A DNA stretch of 64,000 nucleotides from JAIBJN01 sp963838795 (GCA_963838795.1 CAWISL010000007.1:248001-312000); one strand, 5' to 3'. Counted from the stretch's first letter, positions 27,871-40,159 are shown. Numbers and translations are program-made. Notes: a model not told the origin generated them from the letters alone.

Positions 27871-27909
27871 GGGACATGCCCAGGGGTCTGACCCAGGACC
27901 TGCCGGGAA
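27871..27909. repeat. GGGGTCTGACCC repeat, degenerate copy
   Basis: Weaker member of the hairpin family in the same gap as copy 2: GGGACATGCCCAGGGGTCTG followed by ACCCAGGACCTGCC. The central GGGTCTGACCC is kept while the arms are imperfect. It lies 28 bp past the coxL stop codon. No T-run follows. Confidence 0.45.
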
Positions 27910-27936
27910 CGGACGTGGTCGAACGGGACGAGGTGC

Positions 27937-30288
<2,352 letters not shown>

Positions 30289-30290
30289 CG

Positions 30291-30796
30291 CTAGCCCTCC
30301 TTTCCCTTGGCGGCCGCGTACTGAACCGCCTTGACGATGTTCTGGTAGCCGGTGCAGCGGCAGATCTGGCCGCTGATCGCCCAGCGGATCTCCTCCTCGC
30401 TCGGGTCCGGGTTCTCGGCCAGGAGCGCGGTCGCGGTCAGCATCATCCCGGGCGTGCAGAAGCCGCACTGGAGCCCATGCTCCTCGTGGAAGCCCTCCTG
30501 CACGGGGCTGAGGCCGCCGGCCGGGGCGAGGCCCTCGACGGTCGTCACCTCGGACCCGTCGGCCTGGACGGCAAACATCGTGCACGACTTCACCGGCGTC
30601 CCGTCCACGAGCACGGTGCAGGCGCCGCAGCTGGTCGTGTCGCAGCCGATGTGCGTGCCCGGTGAGCCCGAGCGTCTCGCGGAGGAAGTGGACGAGCAGG
30701 AGCCGCGTCTCGACCTCCGCGCAGTGCGCGGCGCCGTTGACCGTCACGGTGACCGGGTAGGTGAACTTGCCCGGTCTCGACAGCAGTCTCGGTCAT
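30291..30796 (-). CDS. coxS: Form I CO dehydrogenase 2Fe-2S subunit CoxS (two frameshifts)
   Basis: Iron-sulfur subunit of about 167 residues. It starts MTETAVETG, then KFTYPVTVTVNG, VETRLLLVHFLRETLGLTG, and the cluster motif IGCDTTSCGACTVLVDG. The second cluster is QCGFCTPGMM plus CRCTGY. GGC reads GGGC at about 30772 and 30660, each shifting the frame by one; correction restores a continuous CoxS. ATG at 30796 lies 11 bp after coxM. The short N-terminal extension before the ferredoxin fold is typical of actinobacterial CoxS. Confidence 0.88.
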
Positions 30797-30806
30797 CGTC
30801 CCCTCC

Positions 30807-31675
<869 letters not shown>

Positions 31676-31783
31676 ACGGTGGCGCCTCCTTCCGGAAACC
31701 CCGAGACCGACCGGTCCTTGCGGGGCGAGAATACTCCGCCGGCCCGGCTATTTCCATTCTCTGTCTCCCGTTACGCTTCCGAG

Positions 31784-32651
31784 ATGCAGTTTGGATCGGT
31801 CGCCGACGTCGAGCGGGCACTCCGCGGGGAGTCGTACCTCCCCGACCGCGGCCTGGCCACGGCGATCTTCCTGGCCGTCTCGATGGGCCGGCCGCTCCTC
31901 CTCGAGGGCGAGGCCGGCGTCGGCAAGACCGAGGTCGGCAAGACGCTCGCCCGCATCCTCGAGGCCGACCTGATCCGCCTCCAGTGCTACGAGGGCATCG
32001 ACGCCTCGCAGGCGCTCTACGAGTGGGACTACGCTCGCCAGCTCCTCTACGCGCGCGCGCTGCAGGAGGGAGAGGTCGCCGTCGGCGAGCGCGTGGCCGA
32101 GCTCTACGGGCCCGAGTTCCTCGTCGAGCGGCCCCTGCTGCGGGCGATCCGGGCCGGCGCCGGGCGCCGTCCTTCTCGTCGACGAGCTCGACCGCGCCGA
32201 CGACGAGTTCGAGGCCTTCCTGTTGGAGGTGCTGTCGGACTTCACGGTCACCGTGCCCGAGCTGGGGACGATCGCGGCTCCCGAGCCGCCCGTCGTCGTC
32301 ATCACCTCGAACCGCACGCGCGAGCTCCACGACGCGCTCAAGCGCCGCTGCCTCTACCACTGGATCGACTTCCCGGACGTCGCGCGCGAGGCGGAGATCA
32401 TCCGGCTGCGCGCGCCGGACGTGGAGGAGCCGCTGGCGCGCTCGGTGGCGGAGACGGTGGCGCGGCTTCGCGCGCTGGATCTGGTCAAGCGCCCGGGCGC
32501 CGCGGAGGCGATCGACTGGGCTAACGCCCTCTCGCTCCTGGGCGCCGAGTCGGTGAACGGCGACGCAGCCCGGGAGACGCTGGGCGCCGCGGTGAAGAAC
32601 CGCGAGGACCAGGCCCGGGTCGAAGCGGCCTGGGGCGATCTCGTCGACTAG
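31784..32651 (+). CDS. coxD: CoxD AAA+ ATPase (MoxR-like) for CODH active-site assembly (one frameshift)
   Basis: MoxR-family AAA+ ATPase of about 288 residues. Walker A is EGEAGVGKTE near residue 40 and Walker B is VLLVDELDRAD near 130, followed by SNRTRELHDALKRRCLYHWIDF (sensor 1 and arginine finger region, split here by positions only). In carboxydotrophs CoxD is needed to build the CuSMo cluster with CoxE. One base gain near 32160 (GGC read GGGC) breaks the frame; this is the last clear frameshift in the window. ATG 31784 chosen at the start of homology. Divergent from coxM. Confidence 0.87.
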
Positions 32652-32663
32652 GGCGGCCATGTT

Positions 32664-32727
32664 CTGGGGTCAGGTCTTGCAATCACGCATCAGCCCCGAC
32701 CTGCTGGAATGCAAGACCTGACCCCAG
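32664..32727. repeat. Perfect 18-bp inverted repeat between coxD and coxE
   Basis: CTGGGGTCAGGTCTTGCA at 32664-32681 pairs perfectly with TGCAAGACCTGACCCCAG at 32710-32727; the loop is 28 nt. It fills the 94-bp coxD-coxE gap. The stem core GGGGTCAG resembles the other GGGGTC hairpins in reverse. It has no T-tract. It could be a processing site, an attenuator or a REP/MITE-like insertion. Confidence 0.65.
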
Positions 32728-32745
32728 GACGGGGCGCCGTGAGCC

Positions 32746-33792
32746 ATGGCCTTCGCTTCTGACCCCGTCGAGACGCTCGTCCGCTTCGGACGCGCTCTAC
32801 GCGCCGCCGGGTTGCCGGTCGGGCCCGACCGGGTGGCGTCCTTCTCGCGCGCCGCCGCCGTCTTGCCTCCCGGTGAGCTCTACTGGGCGGGCCGGGCGAC
32901 GCTGCTCTCGCGGCCCGAGCAGATCGACGTCTACAACGGGCTCTTCGCGGCGTTCTTCGGGCCGCCGACGCCCTCGCAGGGGCCGCCGATCCGGATCAAG
33001 GTCGAGATGGAGGCCGAAGCGGACGTCGGGCTGGCGAGCCCGGTCGAGCTCCTGAAGGAGAAGAGCTTCTCGCGCTGCTCGCGGGAGGAGCTCTCCCAGC
33101 TCGCCGAGCTCATGAGCAACATCGAGCTGTCGGTTCCGAAGCGGCGGACCCGCCGTCGCGAGACGGCCCGCGCCGGGACTCCGGACCTGCGACGGACTCT
33201 TCGCCGGTCGTTCCGCACGGGCGGCGAGCCGCTGGACCGCGCCTGGCGCCGGCGGCGTAGGCGGCCGCGGCGGCTGATTCTCCTGCTCGACGTCTCGGGC
33301 TCGATGGACGCCTACTCGCGCGCACTCGTCATCTTCGCGCACGCCGCGCTTCGCTCGGACAAACGCTGGGAGGCCTTCTGCTTCGGGACGAGACTGACCC
33401 GCGTCACCCGCCAGCTCGAGGGAGCCGACGCGGACGCGGCCCTTGGCCGGGCCGCCGCCGAGGTCGTGGACTGGGACGGCGGCACGCGCATCGGCGATTC
33501 GCTCAAGCGCTTCCTCGACGAGTACGGGCACAGCGGCCTCGCGCGAGGCGCGGTCGTCGTCCTCTGCTCGGACGGCCTCGAGGTGGGCGACCCCGAGCTG
33601 CTCGCCGAGCAGATGGAGCGCCTGCACCGGCTGGCCTACCGCGTCGTCTGGCTCAACCCGCTCCAGGAGGATCCCGCCTACGAGCCGCTCGCCCGCGGCA
33701 TGAAGGCCGCCCTCCCCCACGTCGACCACTTCGCGAGCGGCCACAGTCTTGCCAGCCTCGAGGAGGTCGGGGCGGCGCTCTCCCGCTGGTAG
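32746..33792 (+). CDS. coxE: CoxE-like VWA-domain protein
   Basis: A 348-residue VWA-domain protein of the CoxE/DUF58-like group. The N-terminal helical region has LPVGPDRVASFSRAA, the linker is very basic (RRRRRPRRL), and the MIDAS metal site is DVSGSMD near residue 183 with later Thr and Asp positions at WDGGTRIGDSL and LCSDGLEVGD. CoxE partners the CoxD ATPase in maturing the CODH copper-molybdenum site. ATG 32746. The frame is clean; it is the last cox gene on this side. Confidence 0.88.
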   Translation: MAFASDPVETLVRFGRALRAAGLPVGPDRVASFSRAAAVLPPGELYWAGRATLLSRPEQIDVYNGLFAAFFGPPTPSQGPPIRIKVEMEAEADVGLASPVELLKEKSFSRCSREELSQLAELMSNIELSVPKRRTRRRETARAGTPDLRRTLRRSFRTGGEPLDRAWRRRRRRPRRLILLLDVSGSMDAYSRALVIFAHAALRSDKRWEAFCFGTRLTRVTRQLEGADADAALGRAAAEVVDWDGGTRIGDSLKRFLDEYGHSGLARGAVVVLCSDGLEVGDPELLAEQMERLHRLAYRVVWLNPLQEDPAYEPLARGMKAALPHVDHFASGHSLASLEEVGAALSRW

Positions 33793-33799
33793 TCCAGGT

Positions 33800-33820
33800 C
33801 AAGTAACAGTCTGTTACTTG
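33800..33820. terminator. Hairpin between coxE and ppc
   Basis: Perfect inverted repeat CAAGTAACAG-T-CTGTTACTTG starting 8 bp after the coxE stop, in the 47-bp convergent gap before ppc. Its A+T content is unusually high for this genome. No long T-run follows on either strand, so it may be a weak bidirectional terminator or an operator-like dyad. Confidence 0.4.
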
Positions 33821-33839
33821 GAGTTCGTGGGGCCGGGGG

Positions 33840-36305
33840 CTAGCCGGTGTTGCGGAGCGCGGCCGCGATTCCGGCGATCGAGCGGAGGAGCGGGCGCTTG
33901 ACCTCCTCGTCTCCCGTATCGCGCCAGCGGCGGAGGAGCTCGACCTGGATGGCGTTCATCGGGTCGACGTACGGGTTCCGCAGGCGGATGGAGCGCTGCA
34001 CGACCGGGTGGCGGTCGAGAAGCTCCCGCGCCTCGACGATCTCGAGCACCGAGGCGACGGTCCGCTCGTGCTCGGCCCGGATCGGCTCGTAGAGGCTCGC
34101 GTCCTCGACGAGATCGAGGTAGCCGGCGGCGATCTCGAGGCTCGACTTCGCCAGCGTCATCTCCAGGTTCTCGACGAGCGAGCGGAAGAAGGCCCAGCCG
34201 CGGTAGAGGCGGCGCAGCTCGCCGAGCTCGGCGGCCGCGAACGCGATCCCGCAGCCGAACCACGCGGGGAGGATGCAGCGGTTCTGCGTCCAGGCGAAGA
34301 CCCAGGGGATCGCCCGGAGCGAGGCGAGGAGCTCCCCACCCTCCGGCCGCCGGGCCGGACGTGAGCCGATCTCGAAGAGCGCCAGCTCCTCGATCGGCGT
34401 GAAGCGGCGGAAGAACTCCGCGAAGCGCTCGTCCTCCCAGACGAGCCCGCGATACGCGGCGAAGGCGTCCTCCGAGAGCGACTCGAGGGTCTCGCGGGCG
34501 CCGTCGGGGGGGTGCGAGCCCGCGACCTCGGGGAACGCGGCCAGCAGAGTCGCCGCGAGGGCGGCCTCGAGGTTGCGGTAGGCGAGCCCCGGCAGGCCGT
34601 ACTTGAAGGAGACGGTCTCCCCCTGCTCGGTCAGCTTGAGGCGGCCGGGCGGGTGGCCGGCGGGCTGCGCGAGGATGGCGGCGTGGGTCGGGCCCCCGCC
34701 ACGGCCGGTGGAGCCGCCGCGGCCGTGGAAGACCGTCAGCTCGATCCTGCGCGCAGACACCAGTGCCGCGAGGCGCTCCTGCGCACGGAAGATCTCCCAC
34801 TGCGCCGTGAGGTAGCCGCCGTCCTTCCCCGAGTCCGAGTAGCCGACCATGACCTCCAGCCGGCGGCCGCGTTCCTCGACGACGCGGGCGAAGCGAGGCT
34901 CGTCGAGCAGCGCCTCGACGATCGCGGGCGCCTCGCGGAGATCGGCGATCGTCTCGAAGAGCGGGACCGGCGAGACGCGGGCACCCGCCTCGGCGGCGAG
35001 GTCGACGACCGCCAGCACGTCGGCGGCTGACTCGGTCCCGGAGACGATCACCGTGTCGACCGCCGCCTCCCCGAGGCGCTCTTGCGCGGCACCGACGGCC
35101 CCGAGAGCGCCGTGGACGCGCGCCGTCGACTCGCCCAGCTCCGCCGCGTGAAAGCGGACGTCGAGCTTGGCCACGTGGAAGCCGAAGAGCTCGACCCGCC
35201 GGCCCAGGCGGGCCAGGCGACCGTCCGCGATCCGCTCGCCGCCGTGCTCGCGCAGGCTGCTGTCGATGACCTCGAGGTCGGCCCTGAGCTCCTCGACCCG
35301 TGCGTAGCCGTCGTTCCCGAGCCGCCACCAGACGAAGCTCAGCTTGCGGCGGTACGGCTCGTCGCGGTTCTGCTCCCCGATCTCCTCGGCGTAGCCGAGC
35401 AGCTCGCGTTCGTCGCGGGCAATCGAGTCCAGCAGCTCGTCCGAGACGCCCACGAGGGTGGTCGTCAGCCCGAGCGCCGCCGCAAGCTCGCGCACCTCGG
35501 CCCGGTAGCGGGCGAGGGCCAGCGTCCGGCCCCGGTCGAGCGCCTCGCGAATGGTCTCCGGGCCGGCGTGCGGATTCCCGTCCAGGTCCCCGCCGATCCA
35601 CGTGCCAAAGGAGAGTGGGAGCGGGGCACCCGGGATCTGGCTCCGGTAGGCGGCGACCAGCTCTTCGGCGGCATCGAACAGGCTCTGCTCGAAGAACCAG
35701 AGGCCGTGACGAATCTCGTCGACGACGCGCGGCCGCTCGGGGCGCACCTCGTCGGTCTGCCAGAGGACGGTGATCTCCTCGGCCGCGCGCTCGGCCACGT
35801 CCTCGCCCGCGTCGAGGTCGGCCAGCAGCCCACCGAGCCGGGCCTGCGCCTGCAAGATGGTGCGCCGCGTCGCCTCGGTCGGGTGCGCGGTGAGCACGAG
35901 CTCGAGAGAGACGCCCTCGGCCGCCCGTGCCAGCGCGGCGGCGTCGATCCCCGCCCCCCGCAGACGCCGGATCGCCTCGGCCAGGGACTCCCGGGGGATG
36001 CCGTCCTCGCGCTCGACGTCTCGGCGACGGCGGATGCGATGGTGCTGCTCGGCGATGTTCGCCAGCTGGAAGAAGAGCGCGAACGCCCGCAGGATCTTCG
36101 TCTGCTGCTCGAGATCGAGCTCCGCGACCGCGCCGGCGAGCTCGGCGCGCACCTCCGGATTGCCGGTCTCGCGCGCTCGCCGTGAGACTCGGCGGATCTC
36201 CTCCTCCCGCGCGAGCAGCTCCTCCCCCTCCTGCTCGACCATGACGCGGCCGAGCAGGTCGCCGAGCAGGCGGACGTCCCGGCGGAGCGGCGCGTCGGTC
36301 GCCAT
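33840..36305 (-). CDS. ppc: Phosphoenolpyruvate carboxylase
   Basis: PEP carboxylase of 821 residues, fixing bicarbonate onto PEP to give oxaloacetate. The catalytic histidine motif VLTAHPTEATRR is near residue 135, the substrate region FGTWIGGDLDGNPHAG near 230, the glycine loop FHGRGGSTGRGGGP near 525, and the C-terminus QVELLRRWRD ending RNTG, as in the family. It is an anaplerotic enzyme in the cytosol. It is not an obvious partner of the cox genes, though a CO-oxidising cell needs such reactions. Divergent from the next gene by 20 bp. Frame is clean. Confidence 0.96.
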   Translation of the reverse strand: MATDAPLRRDVRLLGDLLGRVMVEQEGEELLAREEEIRRVSRRARETGNPEVRAELAGAVAELDLEQQTKILRAFALFFQLANIAEQHHRIRRRRDVEREDGIPRESLAEAIRRLRGAGIDAAALARAAEGVSLELVLTAHPTEATRRTILQAQARLGGLLADLDAGEDVAERAAEEITVLWQTDEVRPERPRVVDEIRHGLWFFEQSLFDAAEELVAAYRSQIPGAPLPLSFGTWIGGDLDGNPHAGPETIREALDRGRTLALARYRAEVRELAAALGLTTTLVGVSDELLDSIARDERELLGYAEEIGEQNRDEPYRRKLSFVWWRLGNDGYARVEELRADLEVIDSSLREHGGERIADGRLARLGRRVELFGFHVAKLDVRFHAAELGESTARVHGALGAVGAAQERLGEAAVDTVIVSGTESAADVLAVVDLAAEAGARVSPVPLFETIADLREAPAIVEALLDEPRFARVVEERGRRLEVMVGYSDSGKDGGYLTAQWEIFRAQERLAALVSARRIELTVFHGRGGSTGRGGGPTHAAILAQPAGHPPGRLKLTEQGETVSFKYGLPGLAYRNLEAALAATLLAAFPEVAGSHPPDGARETLESLSEDAFAAYRGLVWEDERFAEFFRRFTPIEELALFEIGSRPARRPEGGELLASLRAIPWVFAWTQNRCILPAWFGCGIAFAAAELGELRRLYRGWAFFRSLVENLEMTLAKSSLEIAAGYLDLVEDASLYEPIRAEHERTVASVLEIVEARELLDRHPVVQRSIRLRNPYVDPMNAIQVELLRRWRDTGDEEVKRPLLRSIAGIAAALRNTG

Positions 36306-36325
36306 GACGTGAGAGATTACGTGCC

Positions 36326-37657
36326 GTGAGGACGCTCTTCTCGAACGCCTACGTCGTCACGATGGACGACGCCGGCACCGAGGTCGACAACGCGTGGATC
36401 CTGGTCGAGGACGGCTTCGTCGCGGAGGTCGGCGAGGGCTCCCCGCCCTTCGCTGAGCACTTCGAGAACCTCGGCGGCGCGCTCGTCACCCCGGGGCTGG
36501 TCAACACGCACCACCACCTGTACCAGACGCTCACCCGCACCCGTGCCCAGCAGGCTGACCTCTTCACCTGGCTGAAGGCGCTCTACCCGCTCTGGGCTCG
36601 CATCGACGCCGAGGCCGAGTACGCGGCGGCGCGCACGGGCCTGGCCGAGCTCGTGCTCGGCGGGTGCACGACCGTCTTCGACCACCATTACGTCTTCCCG
36701 CCCGGCCGCGCGGGGCTGGTCGAGGCGGAGATCCAGGCGGCGCGCGAGCTCGGCGTCCGCATCGTCGCCTCGCGCGGGTCGATGGACGTGGGCGAGTCGG
36801 AGGGCGGTCTGCCCCCGGACGGGCTGGTCGAGGACATGGATGCGGTGCTCGCGGACACGGAGGGCCTGTTCGCGCTCCACGAGGAGGGGCCGGGCGCGTG
36901 GACGCAGATCGCGGTCGCGCCCTGCTCGCCCTTCTCGGTCTCGAAGCGGCTGATGAGGGAGTCCGCGGCGCTCGCGCGGCGGCTCGGCCTGCGGCTGCAC
37001 ACGCACCTGGCGGAGACCGTCGAGGAGGAGGAGTACTGCCGGGGCCTCTTCGGCTGCCGTCCGGTCGAGTACCTGGAGCAGCTGGACTGGCTGGCCGGCG
37101 ACGTCTGGTGCGCGCACTGCGTCCATCTCTCCGAGGAGGACGTGCGGGCGTTCGGTGCGGCCGGAGCCGGGGTCGCACACTGCCCGACATCCAACCTGCG
37201 GCTCGGCGCCGGCGTGGCGCCGGTGCGGGCGATGATCGACGCCGGCGTCCCGGTCGGGCTCGGCGTGGACGGCTCGGCGTCGAACGAGCGCAGCGACCTC
37301 TCGGCAGACGTCAAGCAGGCTCTCCTCGTCGCGCGCGGACGCGGCGGGCCCGAGGCCATGACCGTCCGCGAGGCGCTCTGGCTGGGCACGCGCGGCGGCG
37401 CGAACGTGCTCGGCCGCCGCGATCTCGGCTCACTCGAGCCCGGCAAGTGCGCGGACTTCGCCGTCTGGCGCCTGGACGGGCTCGAGTTCGGCGGCGCCGA
37501 CGACCTCCTAGCCGCGCTCGTCCTCTCCGGCCCGCATCGCGCAGAGCGGGTCTACGTGGGCGGCGAGCCGGCCGTCCTGGACGGGCGGCTCGCCCGAGCC
37601 GACGAGCGCGAGATTGCCGCGGCCCACCGCGTGCAGGCGGCCCGCTTCCTCCTCTGA
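36326..37657 (+). CDS. 8-oxoguanine deaminase-like amidohydrolase
   Basis: Amidohydrolase-superfamily deaminase of 443 residues in the TrzN/guanine-deaminase-like branch. Metal ligands: VNTHHHLYQTLTR near residue 58, HTHLAE near 225, AHCVHLSEED near 262, and GLGVDGSASNE near 312. The LFTWLKALYPLWA segment after the first metal motif is characteristic of 8-oxoguanine deaminases, which yield urate directly. Urate oxidase is encoded 2.5 kb away, which supports that call; guanine or triazine substrates remain possible. GTG start at 36326. Frame is clean. Confidence 0.78.
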   Translation: MRTLFSNAYVVTMDDAGTEVDNAWILVEDGFVAEVGEGSPPFAEHFENLGGALVTPGLVNTHHHLYQTLTRTRAQQADLFTWLKALYPLWARIDAEAEYAAARTGLAELVLGGCTTVFDHHYVFPPGRAGLVEAEIQAARELGVRIVASRGSMDVGESEGGLPPDGLVEDMDAVLADTEGLFALHEEGPGAWTQIAVAPCSPFSVSKRLMRESAALARRLGLRLHTHLAETVEEEEYCRGLFGCRPVEYLEQLDWLAGDVWCAHCVHLSEEDVRAFGAAGAGVAHCPTSNLRLGAGVAPVRAMIDAGVPVGLGVDGSASNERSDLSADVKQALLVARGRGGPEAMTVREALWLGTRGGANVLGRRDLGSLEPGKCADFAVWRLDGLEFGGADDLLAALVLSGPHRAERVYVGGEPAVLDGRLARADEREIAAAHRVQAARFLL

Positions 37658-37671
37658 ACCCATGGCCTTTC

Positions 37672-37707
37672 GGGCCACGCCCGGGGTCTGACCCCTGACG
37701 TGTCCGA
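37672..37707. repeat. GGGGTCTGACCCC hairpin repeat, copy 3
   Basis: Imperfect inverted repeat GGGCCACGCCCGGGGTCTG / ACCCCTGACGTGTCCG, 14 bp after the deaminase stop. The rest of the 201-bp gap up to 37858 holds no recognised gene; it contains a second short dyad (GGTGACCGTTTCGGTCGCC near 37777). Confidence 0.55.
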
Positions 37708-37858
37708 ATGGGGAGGACATGCCTGGGGAGCGGATCCCTTCCGCCCTGCAAGGCGCCTGCAGGGCCGTCCACAGGTGACCGTTTCGGTCGCCTGGCACCG
37801 GGACGTGGCTCGAGGGGACGGTCTCGGGGCGCGAACGCCCCGCGCGCTGGGCGGCCTC

Positions 37859-38062
37859 CTACGGGGCCTCGAGCCCGGGCGAGTCGACCGGATCGACCGA
37901 ATCGACCGAATCGATCGCCTCGCCGTTTTCGCCGGCTTTCTCCGCGGCAGCCGCCTGCTTCCGCGCCTCTTTCTTCTGCTGTTTGCGCTCGCGCTTCTCC
38001 TGGAGAGCGCGCTCCCGCGCCAGCTTCGCCATCGTCGTCTGTCGCTTCGAGCTTGAACCCAT
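37859..38062 (-). CDS. Small lysine/arginine-rich helical protein
   Basis: A 67-residue protein starting MGSSSKRQTTMAKLARERA and continuing with a long predicted charged helix (EKRERKQQKKEARKQAAAAEKA). The acidic tail IDSVDSVDPVDSPG is encoded by a short tandem repeat of GATCGACCGAATC-type units. Similar basic small proteins with an N-terminal SSKRQ..MAKL motif occur in actinobacteria without assigned function; nucleic acid or ribosome association would fit but is a guess. ATG 38062 is preceded by GAGAAGGGG. Confidence 0.65.
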   Translation of the reverse strand: MGSSSKRQTTMAKLARERALQEKRERKQQKKEARKQAAAAEKAGENGEAIDSVDSVDPVDSPGLEAP

Positions 38063-38140
38063 CCGCAGCCCCTTCTCTCGACGTCCCCGAGGATGTCTCG
38101 GGGCCTACACCGTAGCCGCAGCGGCGGCGTGTAGGGTCGG

Positions 38141-39430
38141 TCAGGCTGCTGCGGGCTCGCGTACCGCCCGCAAGGAAGCGTCCATGATCTCGACGGCCAG
38201 GTCGATCTCGTCCTCCGTCACCGTCAGCGGCGGCGCGATGCGGAAGCAGTTCGCATGCGCCTGGGAGCGGACGATGTTCATGGAGAGCCCGCGCTCGTAG
38301 CACTCCCGCGTCACCGCCGCGCCGAGGGCATCGGCCGGGCGTCGGCTCTCCCGGTCCTCGACGAGCTCGAGCCCGACGAGGAGCCCGCGGCCGCGGACGT
38401 CGCCGATCGGCTCGTGCTGGGCCTGCAGCTCACGCAGGCGGGCGAGCATGTACTCGCCGCGCGCGGCGGCACGCCCGACCAGGCCCTCCTCGGCGATCAC
38501 GTCCAGCACGGCGAGGCCGGCCGCCGCAGGGAGCGGGTCGGAGACGTGGGAGGTGACGTGGAGGAAGCCCTTCTCGTAGCAGTCCTGCTCGATCGCGGCC
38601 GACGTGATCGTCGCCGCGAGGGGCAGCCCGCCGCCGAGCGTCTTCGAGACGCCGACGAAGTCAGGGACGACGCCGTCGTGCTCGAAGCCGAACATCGTCC
38701 CGAGGCGCCCGAAGCCGGTCTGCGCCTCATCCATGACGAGGAGCATCCCGCGCTCGTCGAGCAGCTCCCGCACGCGCCGGAAGTAGCCGTCGGGCGGGAC
38801 GATGATCCCGCCCGCGGAGAGCACCGGCTCGGCGACCAGCGCGCACAGCGACCCGATCGACTGCTGGTCGACGAGCTCGAGCCCGACCTCCAGGCACGTG
38901 CAGTCGCAGGCGCCGTCGCAGTGGCGGACAGGACAGCGGTAGGCGTACGGAGCCGGGATCGCGTACGAGCCCGGCAGCACCGGGCCGTAGCCCGCGTGCG
39001 CCATGGAGAAGTTGACGGAGGCGATGCCGGAGAGGAGCCCGTGGAAGCTCCGCGTCAGGCCGACGACCTCCCAGCGGCCCGTGTGCATCTTCGCCATCTT
39101 CAGCGCGACCTCGTTGGCCTCCGTGCCGGTGTTGAGAAGCAGCACGCGGTCGAGCGGGGGCGGGAAGAGCCCGGCGAGCCGCTCGCCGAGAGTGAGCACG
39201 GGCTCCGAGAGCATCCAGGAGTTCAGGTGGACGACCTCGTCGAGCGCCGAGCGCACCGCCGCGGCGATCCGCGGGTGGTTGTGCCCGAGCGTGGAGCAGA
39301 TCTGGCCGGAGGTGAAGTCGAGGATCCGCTTGCCGCTCGTCGTCTCGATCCACGCCCCCTCGGCCCGCGCGATCGGCTCGGGCGCGAAGGAGCCCGCGTA
39401 GCGGATGAGGAAGCGCTCGCGCTCGTCCAC
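38141..39430 (-). CDS. Class III aminotransferase, 2,2-dialkylglycine decarboxylase-like
   Basis: PLP class III aminotransferase of 429 residues, closest in pattern to dialkylglycine decarboxylase, which decarboxylates disubstituted amino acids and transaminates pyruvate. Shared features are FTSGQICSTLGHNHP, NTGTEANEVALKMAK, AEPVLSAGGIIVPPDGY, MDEAQTGFGR, the PLP-lysine GVSKTLGGGLPL, THVSDPLPAAAG-like SHVSDPLPAAAG and RGLSMNIV. Its location among purine-catabolic genes suggests the amino donor or acceptor may come from that pathway, as inference. GTG 39430 gives VDERERFLIRYAG. It is divergent from the HIU hydrolase gene. Confidence 0.82.
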   Translation of the reverse strand: MDERERFLIRYAGSFAPEPIARAEGAWIETTSGKRILDFTSGQICSTLGHNHPRIAAAVRSALDEVVHLNSWMLSEPVLTLGERLAGLFPPPLDRVLLLNTGTEANEVALKMAKMHTGRWEVVGLTRSFHGLLSGIASVNFSMAHAGYGPVLPGSYAIPAPYAYRCPVRHCDGACDCTCLEVGLELVDQQSIGSLCALVAEPVLSAGGIIVPPDGYFRRVRELLDERGMLLVMDEAQTGFGRLGTMFGFEHDGVVPDFVGVSKTLGGGLPLAATITSAAIEQDCYEKGFLHVTSHVSDPLPAAAGLAVLDVIAEEGLVGRAAARGEYMLARLRELQAQHEPIGDVRGRGLLVGLELVEDRESRRPADALGAAVTRECYERGLSMNIVRSQAHANCFRIAPPLTVTEDEIDLAVEIMDASLRAVREPAAA

Positions 39431-39452
39431 GGCGCAAGAATACGATGCCGCC

Positions 39453-39746
39453 GTGGTCAGCATCTCCACCCACGTCCTCGACACCGAGCGCGGCGAGCCG
39501 GCCCGCGGGGTCAGGGTCGAGCTCTTCCGGGGCGACCTCCTCCTCGCCGTCCGGGAGACAGACGAGGACGGACGCATCCCCGACCTCGGCGGCGTGGAGC
39601 TTCCGGCCGACGTCTACCGGCTCGTCTTCCATCCCGAATCGCCTTTCTTCAGCGCCGTCGAGGTCGTGGTCGAGCTCGGCGAGGGCCACTACCACGTCCC
39701 GCTCCTCCTCTCCCCCTACTCGTGCGTGATCTACCGCGGCAGCTGA
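39453..39746 (+). CDS. 5-hydroxyisourate hydrolase (transthyretin-like)
   Basis: HIU hydrolase of 97 residues, opening 5-hydroxyisourate made by urate oxidase to OHCU. The N-terminal motif ISTHVLDTERGEPARGV supplies the active-site His, a central FHPESPFFS region follows, and the C-terminus HYHVPLLLSPYSCVIYRGS has the family tetrapeptide YRGS. It is slightly shorter than typical members. GTG at 39453 gives the first conserved strand directly. It leads a tight urate operon: next start is 2 bp after its stop. Confidence 0.93.
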   Translation: MVSISTHVLDTERGEPARGVRVELFRGDLLLAVRETDEDGRIPDLGGVELPADVYRLVFHPESPFFSAVEVVVELGEGHYHVPLLLSPYSCVIYRGS

Positions 39747-39748
39747 GC

Positions 39749-40159
39749 GTGGGCGAGCTCGCCGACCTCTTCCAGGCCCGCAGCCGCTTCGTGGAGGCGC
39801 TGGCCCGGGAGGAGGACCCGCTCGGGCGGGCGCGCGAGGTGCTGGCGGAGCTGCCGGAGGCGGACCGGGTCGAGGCGCTCGCGCATCATCCGCGCATCGG
39901 CGCGCCGAACCTCAGCGGCCGCTCGGCCGCGGAGCAAGGCGCGGACGCCGATCCCACGGTACTGGCGGAGCTCGCCGAGCTCAACGCCGCCTACGAGGAG
40001 CGCTTCGGCTTCCGCTTCGTCGTCTTCGTCGACCGCCGCCCGCGGGCCGAGATCCTCCCGGTGCTCCGCGAGCGGCTCGAGCGCACGCGCGAGCAGGAGC
40101 TCGAGACGGGCTGCGACGAGCTCGTCGCGATCGCGGTGGAGCGGTGGCGGAGCTCCTGA
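39749..40159 (+). CDS. OHCU decarboxylase
   Basis: 2-oxo-4-hydroxy-4-carboxy-5-ureidoimidazoline decarboxylase, giving S-allantoin. The catalytic histidine lies in ALAHHPRIGAP, and the C-terminal helix FRFVVFVDRRPRAEILPVLRERL with EQELETGCDELVAIA is typical. At 136 residues it is shorter than the usual 160-170, lacking part of the N-terminal helices. GTG 39749 was chosen from its position just after the HIU hydrolase stop. It overlaps the urate oxidase start by 16 bp. Confidence 0.9.
   Translation: MGELADLFQARSRFVEALAREEDPLGRAREVLAELPEADRVEALAHHPRIGAPNLSGRSAAEQGADADPTVLAELAELNAAYEERFGFRFVVFVDRRPRAEILPVLRERLERTREQELETGCDELVAIAVERWRSS

Noticed and set aside
38255..40159. A 634-residue plus-strand frame covering the aminotransferase
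   Set aside because: Only its last 137 codons (OHCU decarboxylase) are real; the rest is antisense to the class III aminotransferase.
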